DNA from: CAZXFG01 sp964640515
Lineage (GTDB): Bacteria; Patescibacteriota; Patescibacteriia; Magasanikbacterales; GWA2-37-8
Length of the DNA: 16,157 nt
NCBI GenBank assembly: GCA_964640515.1
Contig: CAZXFG010000015.1
Coordinates: forward strand, 1-16,157
Direction of reading: 5' to 3'
Shown: piece after piece, positions 11,835-16,157 of the stretch
Numbering within the stretch: position 1 is the stretch's first letter
Layout of the letters: every line of letters starts with the position of its first letter
The notes under the pieces: generated by a model
Databases searched by the model: none
Told to the model about the DNA's origin: nothing
The model's input: the letters and a program-made list of their open reading frames with translations, nothing else
Program-made: the position numbers and the translations under genes

Positions 11835-13970
11835 TCACACCCTCCTCCGCCACGCCACATACTTCTCTATCGCCCCTCTGGCCAAAGGCACGGCCAGACC
11901 GACATACTTTTGTGGGTTAATGTTGGCTAAAATTTGATCTTTCACCGCGTCCGGCACATTCAATTCCTCCACAAAAATCACCAGCTCATCAGTATTCACG
12001 CCCCGTCCGCGTGTTTTTTCTTTTAATAAATCATAGGCATCGGCCATACCATGAACGCGTAAAATCGTCTGTATGGCTTCGCTCACAATCTGCGGATTCT
12101 CGGCCAATTCTTTTCTGGCGTATTCCGTGTCTGGCCGCGCCAACCCCAAAGCAATATTTGTATGTTCAATGGCGATTAGAATATAACCAAACAGCTCGCC
12201 ATAGGAGCGTTCCCAGTCATGGTCCGACAAATCCCTCTGCAAACGCGACACATCCAATTCATTACTCAAGCCATTGATGAGCGTATTCGCTTTTTTAATA
12301 TTCCCCTCGGCCACCTCGGCAAACCACGGGTTAATTTTGTGAGGCATTACCGACGATCCCACATGACTTTCTATCTTAGAAAAATACATAGTCTTGAGAG
12401 CGGCATACAATGACAAATCTTGCGCCAAATCCCGAATCACATTGCCAATCTCCTGCAAAGCCTGAAAAACGCGCACCATATCATTCTGTGGCCCCCGCTG
12501 GTCAGTGTATAAATTCACTTCCAGACCCAGTCGCTTAGTCAACTCGCGGGAATAACCAGGCCAATCCAGCGCCGGATAGGCGGCCACAAACGCGTTGTAA
12601 TTCCCCACTGCCCCATTCACTTTCCCTGTAAGAGTTACGGCCTGCAGTCGTTCCAATCCATCCACCAAACGGGATAAATGATTGGCAAAAATCTTGCCAA
12701 AAGTGGTTGGACTGGCCGGCTGAAGATGAGTACGCCCCATCACCGGATCGTTCAAATATTTGTTCGCCAAATCTTTTAACTGGTCACAAATTGTATACAC
12801 GGCTGGCGTAAAAATCTCTTGCAAAGCTCCGGACAACATTGTTTTCAAAGCCAGATTTCTGGTGTCTTCGGAAGTTAAAAAAATATGAATGCTTGGAATA
12901 ATATCAAAACTGATGGTTTGATCCACTTTTTCTTTAATCCAAAGCTCGCAAGATTTGGTATCATGCTCGGTCGGACCAATTCCATTCCGACCCAGATGGT
13001 CATACTGCAAAACTTCATAAGCCTCATGCCAAGAAAAATTTTCATAAAGGGCGCGCATTTTTTTCTTTTCTTCCCCCGACAACGGCCGCACCACTTCTCC
13101 CTGAAAAAATTCACTCAAAGCAATAATGTGTTCGATTTCCACCTGCACGCGGTATTTGTGGAAAGCATATTCGGAAAAATAGTGGCGCAAGGGCAAAGTA
13201 AAAACGCGATACCGGCCGTCCAAAGCTGAAGAATTATTCAGAGAGACTTTGTGCGCGTTAATTTCCACCACTTTTTCCAGCGCTGATTCTACATTATTTA
13301 AATCTTGAAAAATCAGACTGTTTTCCAGCCCTATTTTTATAAAATCCTCTCTCGTCGTGCGCCCCTGAAGAACGGCAACAAAATTTCTCCTCCGGTAAAA
13401 TGCCGAAAAATAGTCATCAGAATGATCGCCAAATATTACGGTCTGTTCCGCGTGGATGCTTTTGGCCGCCAAATGATTAATGGCCTCATCCAAAGAGCGC
13501 GGATGCGGTTTGGCAAATTCTGGAGCTGGCGGAATACACATAAAGGCAAAAACTTTGGGGTCAAAACCAGCCTGTTCCAATCGTTCCACCAACATTTTTA
13601 CTCTATTGGTCACTAACCCAACCACCAACCCGGCCCCCAATAATTTTTGAACTGCTTCTACTGCCCCCGAAGTCGCCTCATATTTTTCACTGGGCGCATG
13701 AGCGCGATAATTCTCCAAAACTACTTCCCACAGCGCTCTCCCATTGGCTTCACCGACAAACAATTCTTTAAAAATATCTTCAAAAGGCAAATTCTTGGCC
13801 TGCACGGTAAAGATAGTTTCATCGGTTGGCAATGCGACCATCGTCCCGGCGTCATTCAGCCGTTTTATAGTCTTTTTAATACCATCCAAAACAAATTTAT
13901 CCGTCGCTAACAGTGTATTATCTACATCAAAAATCACTGCTTTAATTTCCTTTGGCCAAAGTTTGAGCAT
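11835..13970 (-). CDS. purB: HAD-superfamily phosphatase fused to adenylosuccinate lyase
   Basis: One uninterrupted 711-residue frame. Residues ~10-220 are a HAD hydrolase: motif I 'FDVDNTLL' (D15, D17), Thr121 in 'LVTNR', Lys154 in 'KPHPRS' and motif IV 'FGDHSDD' (D182, D185/186). Residues ~247-711 are an E. coli-type adenylosuccinate lyase: 'SALDGRYR', 'FSEYAFHKYRVQVE', 'TSEDTRNLA' (366-374), 'GRTHLQPASPTTFGK', 'KVNGAVGNYN' and the signature 'GSSVMPHKINP' (538-548). The lyase splits adenylosuccinate to AMP and fumarate, completing PurA's step. The HAD part may be a nucleotidase or phosphoglycolate-type phosphatase; its substrate is unknown. I start it at 13970: the in-frame ATG at 14015 lies in a palindromic repeat and would add the repeat-derived 'MLRRFTPRNDT'. 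It is transcribed from the divergent promoter at 14088-14116. Confidence 0.93.
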   Translation of the reverse strand: MLKLWPKEIKAVIFDVDNTLLATDKFVLDGIKKTIKRLNDAGTMVALPTDETIFTVQAKNLPFEDIFKELFVGEANGRALWEVVLENYRAHAPSEKYEATSGAVEAVQKLLGAGLVVGLVTNRVKMLVERLEQAGFDPKVFAFMCIPPAPEFAKPHPRSLDEAINHLAAKSIHAEQTVIFGDHSDDYFSAFYRRRNFVAVLQGRTTREDFIKIGLENSLIFQDLNNVESALEKVVEINAHKVSLNNSSALDGRYRVFTLPLRHYFSEYAFHKYRVQVEIEHIIALSEFFQGEVVRPLSGEEKKKMRALYENFSWHEAYEVLQYDHLGRNGIGPTEHDTKSCELWIKEKVDQTISFDIIPSIHIFLTSEDTRNLALKTMLSGALQEIFTPAVYTICDQLKDLANKYLNDPVMGRTHLQPASPTTFGKIFANHLSRLVDGLERLQAVTLTGKVNGAVGNYNAFVAAYPALDWPGYSRELTKRLGLEVNLYTDQRGPQNDMVRVFQALQEIGNVIRDLAQDLSLYAALKTMYFSKIESHVGSSVMPHKINPWFAEVAEGNIKKANTLINGLSNELDVSRLQRDLSDHDWERSYGELFGYILIAIEHTNIALGLARPDTEYARKELAENPQIVSEAIQTILRVHGMADAYDLLKEKTRGRGVNTDELVIFVEELNVPDAVKDQILANINPQKYVGLAVPLARGAIEKYVAWRRRV

Positions 13971-13984
13971 AATATTAAATAATG

Positions 13985-14065
13985 TGTCATTGCGAGGAGT
14001 GAAACGACGAAGCAACCTCTAGTTAGCATGAAGATTGCTTCGTCACTGCGTTCCTCGCAATGACA
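13985..14065. repeat. Palindromic interspersed repeat, copy C (CEERSDEAI family)
   Basis: An 81-bp copy with ends TGTCATTGCGAG / CTCGCAATGACA and the inner GCAACCTC / GATTGC arms. It lies between the purB-fusion promoter and its start codon, so it forms most of that mRNA's 5' leader. Confidence 0.9.
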
Positions 14066-14087
14066 GGTATAAAATCCTCGCTTAAAC

Positions 14088-14116
14088 ACTGTAGCAAGCA
14101 CGATTTGACCTGTCAA
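14088..14116 (-). promoter_or_regulatory. Promoter of the HAD-purB fusion gene
   Basis: On the minus strand: -35 TTGACA (14111-14116, perfect), 17-nt spacer, -10 TACAGT (14088-14093) with an upstream TG-C extension. The predicted start near 14081 gives a leader of about 110 nt that includes repeat copy C. Confidence 0.7.
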
Positions 14117-14133
14117 ACACCACCTGATATATT
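14105..14133 (+). promoter_or_regulatory. Promoter of the apt-mtnP fusion gene
   Basis: -35 TTGACC (14105-14110), 17-nt spacer, -10 TATATT (14128-14133) with a TG-A extension. The predicted start near 14140 leaves about 20 nt of leader. Its -35 directly abuts the -35 of the divergent purB promoter, forming a near-palindrome TTGAC-CT-GTCAA. Confidence 0.75.
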
Positions 14134-14160
14134 ACCTCTGCTCAATTTTAACCTCCAAAT

Positions 14161-15477
14161 ATGCTTGATTTAAAAAGCTATATCCGCGATATCCCAGACT
14201 GGCCCACTCCCGGGGTTATTTTCAAAGATATTACCCCGCTCTTGCAAGACAAAAGCGCCTTAAAAGAAGCCATTGATAGGCTAACCAATCTTTTTTTAGG
14301 AGAAAAAATAGATGTGGTAGTGGGCATTGATGCTCGCGGCTTTCTCTTGGCTTCAGCTGTAGCCTACAAACTCGGCACCGGCTTGGCCATTGTGCGCAAA
14401 AAAGGAAAATTACCCTCCAAAGCCATTGCCGAGGAATATTCTTTGGAATACGGCACCAACACCATAGAGATGCACGAAGACGCCATCAAACCCGGACAAA
14501 AAGTATTGGTAGTAGATGATGTGTTGGCCACCGGCGGGACTATGACTGCCACTTGCGGACTCATCGAAAAACTGGGCGGACAGGTGGCTGGTGTTGCTTT
14601 CCTAATTTCTTTGGACTTTTTAGGCGGAAAAGAAAAACTAAAAAAATATTCCGTGAAAGAACTCGTTAATTACCAACCAATCAAAACCGCGCAAGCGGAA
14701 ATCGGAGTCTTTGGCGGTTCGGGATTTTATTCTCTTTTTGATGGTCCGGTGGAGGAAGTAACGATAAACACTCCTTACGGACAGCCTTCAGACAAAATTA
14801 CCATTGGCGAAATCGCCGGACATCGAGTAGCTTTCTTGCCCCGCCACGGCAAACAACATCAATTCGCCCCCCACTCTATCCCTTACCGCGCCAATCTCTG
14901 GGCTATGAAAGAACTGGGAGTAAAAAGAATTATCGCTCCTAATGCCGCCGGCAGTTTGACGAGGTATATCAAGCCAGGCGATTTTGTCATTTGCGATCAA
15001 TTCGTTGACCGCACCTCCGGCCGAGCTGATACTTTCTACAACGGCCCGGAAGTAATGCATGTGAGCACGGCTGATCCTTATTGTCCGGAGTTACGCGCTC
15101 TGGCTGTTCACTGTACGCGTGAATTGGGCATTCCAGTGCATGAGAAAGGCACGATGGTAGTAATCCAAGGTCCCCGTTTTTCCACCAAAGCTGAATCGCG
15201 CTGGTATCAGCAGGCTGGTTTTGAAATAATCGGCATGACTCAATATCCGGAAGCCGCCCTAGCCCGCGAATTGGCGCTCTGTTATGTAAATATTTCGCTT
15301 ATTACCGACTATGATACCGGAGTTGATGATATTCCACCGGTAGACGCGCAGGCCGTAGGAAGAATCTTCGCCCAAAATGTTGATAAAGTAAAAATGCTGA
15401 TCAAAAAAATGATTACTGAACTGCCTGCCACGCCAGCCTGCGACTGCTATCAGGCGCTGAAACACGCCAAACTCTAA
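14161..15477 (+). CDS. apt/mtnP: Fused adenine phosphoribosyltransferase / S-methyl-5'-thioadenosine phosphorylase
   Basis: A 438-residue two-domain salvage enzyme. Residues 1-~172 are APRT: 'IPDWPTPGVIFKDITPLL', 'GIDARGFLLA' and the PRPP loop 'VVDDVLATGGT' (117-127). After a linker of only a few residues, ~179-420 is an MTA phosphorylase: 'IGVFGGSGFYSL' (181-192), 'LPRHGKQHQFAPHSIPYRAN', 'NAAGSL', 'QGPRFSTKAESRWY' and 'TDYDTG' with D383 and D385. These aspartates mark 6-aminopurine (adenine) specificity; methylthioinosine phosphorylases lack them. The second domain splits MTA into adenine and methylthioribose-1-phosphate, and the first converts adenine plus PRPP to AMP, so consecutive steps are joined. 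Each domain is full length. The gene has a strong promoter and no Shine-Dalgarno sequence. Confidence 0.95.
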   Translation: MLDLKSYIRDIPDWPTPGVIFKDITPLLQDKSALKEAIDRLTNLFLGEKIDVVVGIDARGFLLASAVAYKLGTGLAIVRKKGKLPSKAIAEEYSLEYGTNTIEMHEDAIKPGQKVLVVDDVLATGGTMTATCGLIEKLGGQVAGVAFLISLDFLGGKEKLKKYSVKELVNYQPIKTAQAEIGVFGGSGFYSLFDGPVEEVTINTPYGQPSDKITIGEIAGHRVAFLPRHGKQHQFAPHSIPYRANLWAMKELGVKRIIAPNAAGSLTRYIKPGDFVICDQFVDRTSGRADTFYNGPEVMHVSTADPYCPELRALAVHCTRELGIPVHEKGTMVVIQGPRFSTKAESRWYQQAGFEIIGMTQYPEAALARELALCYVNISLITDYDTGVDDIPPVDAQAVGRIFAQNVDKVKMLIKKMITELPATPACDCYQALKHAKL

Positions 15478-15478
15478 C

Positions 15479-15487
15479 TTATCCACA
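15479..15487 (+). promoter_or_regulatory. DnaA box (TTATCCACA) upstream of the carA promoter
   Basis: Identical to the box at 8077-8085, again beginning just after the preceding stop codon and exactly 40 nt upstream of the -10 hexamer. Function as a DnaA or other factor site is inferred from this repeated register. Confidence 0.5.
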
Positions 15488-15495
15488 AATTATGC

Positions 15496-15524
15496 TTGCT
15501 TGTCTCTACCACGCCTGTTATACT
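15496..15524 (+). promoter_or_regulatory. Extended -10 promoter driving the carA leader
   Basis: -35 TTGCTT (15496-15501), 17-nt spacer, extended -10 TG-T-TATACT (hexamer 15519-15524). The predicted start near 15531 lies three bases before a short ORF. A TCTCT stands at the same place in the spacer as in the guaB promoter. Confidence 0.65.
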
Positions 15525-15533
15525 GGAACAAAT

Positions 15534-15614
15534 ATGCAGAAAGCTAAATTTCCGAGACAACTCGATGATACAATTCATAGCGGCCACTCCGGGAGGAGTG
15601 GTCTTTTTTTATAG
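15534..15614 (+). CDS. Putative 26-codon leader peptide of the carA attenuator
   Basis: It opens ATG-CAG-AAA and runs through the terminator hairpin and its T tract to TAG at 15612-15614, 6 nt before the carA ATG. The start is 9 nt after the -10, as in the guaB leader. An ORF spanning the attenuator recalls the pyrBI leader of E. coli, where close coupling of ribosome and polymerase prevents termination. Translation is unproven. Confidence 0.35.
   Translation: MQKAKFPRQLDDTIHSGHSGRSGLFL
15582..15610 (+). terminator. Intrinsic terminator / attenuator just before carA
   Basis: A 9-bp stem GGCCACTCC / GGAGTGGTC (one G-T pair) with a GGGA loop, followed by seven Ts. It ends 10 nt before the carA ATG. 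It follows the promoter rather than preceding it, so carA transcripts must read through it. Confidence 0.85.
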
Positions 15615-15620
15615 ACAATT

Positions 15621-16157
15621 ATGATAATCGCCAAACTGATTTTGGAAAATGGAAAAATATTTGAAGGATTGTCGCCAACCAAACTCAAAAACGATCAACC
15701 CGGTGAGGTGGTTTTTACTACTGGTATGACTGGTTATGTGGAAACTTTGACCGATCCTTCTTACCAAGGCCAAATCGTCGTCTTTACCTACCCTTTAATT
15801 GGCAACTACGGCGTCCCAAACAAAAAGACTTGGGAATCAAAAAGTATCCAAGCGAATGGTATAATCGTAAGCGAACTCTGCGCCGAACCTAGCCATCCAA
15901 ATTCCACTTTGTCTTTAAAAGGATGGGCGGCTAAACAAAACATCCCTATTCTGACCGGAATAGATACTCGAGCGCTGACTAAGACATTGCGTTTGCACGG
16001 CACCATGCGGGGCGTCATTACCGACAAATCAAAAATTTCTTTTCAAGATTTTAAAACAGGAAACCAGACCGCCAAAATCTCCCTAACACAACCACAAATT
16101 TATGGTAAAGGCAAAAAAAGGATTATTGCCGTGGATTGTGGGATGAAAGAAAACATT
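15621..16157 (+). CDS. carA: Carbamoyl-phosphate synthase small subunit (3' end outside window)
   Basis: The small subunit releases ammonia from glutamine for the large subunit CarB, which makes carbamoyl phosphate for pyrimidine (and arginine) synthesis. The 179 visible residues cover the N-terminal CPSase small-chain domain: 'GEVVFTTGMTGYVETLTDPS' and 'GQIVVFTYPLIGNYGV' are diagnostic, followed by 'GIDTRALTKTLRLHGTMRG'. At the window edge the class-I glutamine amidotransferase domain begins ('KRIIAVDCGMKENI'), so its catalytic Cys-His-Glu triad lies beyond. No stop occurs before the window edge. It is preceded by the attenuator-like leader, which implies control of pyrimidine synthesis at the first step. 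No Shine-Dalgarno sequence is seen; the T tract and TAG of the leader lie just upstream. Confidence 0.95.
   Translation, partial: MIIAKLILENGKIFEGLSPTKLKNDQPGEVVFTTGMTGYVETLTDPSYQGQIVVFTYPLIGNYGVPNKKTWESKSIQANGIIVSELCAEPSHPNSTLSLKGWAAKQNIPILTGIDTRALTKTLRLHGTMRGVITDKSKISFQDFKTGNQTAKISLTQPQIYGKGKKRIIAVDCGMKENI

Noticed and set aside
13971..14015. Start of the HAD-purB fusion at 14015
   Set aside because: The added peptide is translated repeat ('RRFTPRND'), and the HAD domain begins naturally after the Met at 13970.
4010..14065. The three palindromic copies considered as a CRISPR or phage attachment system
   Set aside because: Copies are kilobases apart, lack regular spacers and are internally variable; no cas, integrase or recombinase gene is present.
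13934..14116. Minus-strand ORF with 'CHCEERSDEAI'
   Set aside because: Another translated copy of the repeat, overlapping the purB promoter and leader.

Overview
The window is bacterial and dense: fifteen substantial genes, only one on the minus strand, separated by short gaps, with a nucleotide-metabolism theme. It fits a member of the Candidate Phyla Radiation (Patescibacteria), though this is inference. The grounds are: none of the starts I examined has a recognisable Shine-Dalgarno sequence; salvage enzymes are fused; divergent IMPDH-type and nuclease-like proteins are present; and the palindromic family that translates as 'CEERSDEAI / RNDT' is present. Stop codons behave as in the standard bacterial code. 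A run of exactly 100 Ns inside gatB shows that this is a scaffolded draft assembly.

Layout. 1-1532: a Nudix hydrolase cut by the window edge and a PEP-utiliser swivelling-domain protein, closed by a terminator. 1624-4582: a thymidylate module in near-biochemical order: dCMP deaminase, P-loop (deoxy)nucleotide kinase-like protein, dUTPase, thymidylate synthase, dihydrofolate reductase. A 166-bp hairpin element separates this from thymidylate kinase (4757-5464), which is followed by a multi-pass membrane protein and gatB. 8193-11106: an IMPDH/GMP-reductase-family enzyme and adenylosuccinate synthetase, separated by palindromic repeats. 11142-11753: an AT-rich orphan gene. 11835-13970 (minus): a HAD phosphatase fused to adenylosuccinate lyase. 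14161-15477: adenine phosphoribosyltransferase fused to methylthioadenosine phosphorylase. 15621-end: the start of carA.

How they work together. The pyrimidine genes make dUMP (from dCMP and dUTP), methylate it to dTMP, recycle folate and phosphorylate dTMP; CarA begins de novo pyrimidine synthesis. The purine genes converge on AMP: MTA to adenine to AMP within one polypeptide, and IMP to adenylosuccinate to AMP through PurA and PurB. The IMPDH-family protein has a GMP-reductase-like active-site loop and could feed GMP back to IMP.

The most interesting signals are regulatory. guaB and carA have the same leader architecture: a perfect DnaA box (TTATCCACA) exactly 40 nt upstream of an extended -10, a short ORF starting 9 nt after the -10, and a 9-bp/4-nt-loop intrinsic terminator overlapping that ORF and ending 2-10 nt before the start codon. 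This looks like matched transcription attenuation. The purB-fusion and apt-fusion genes are driven by divergent, back-to-back consensus promoters.
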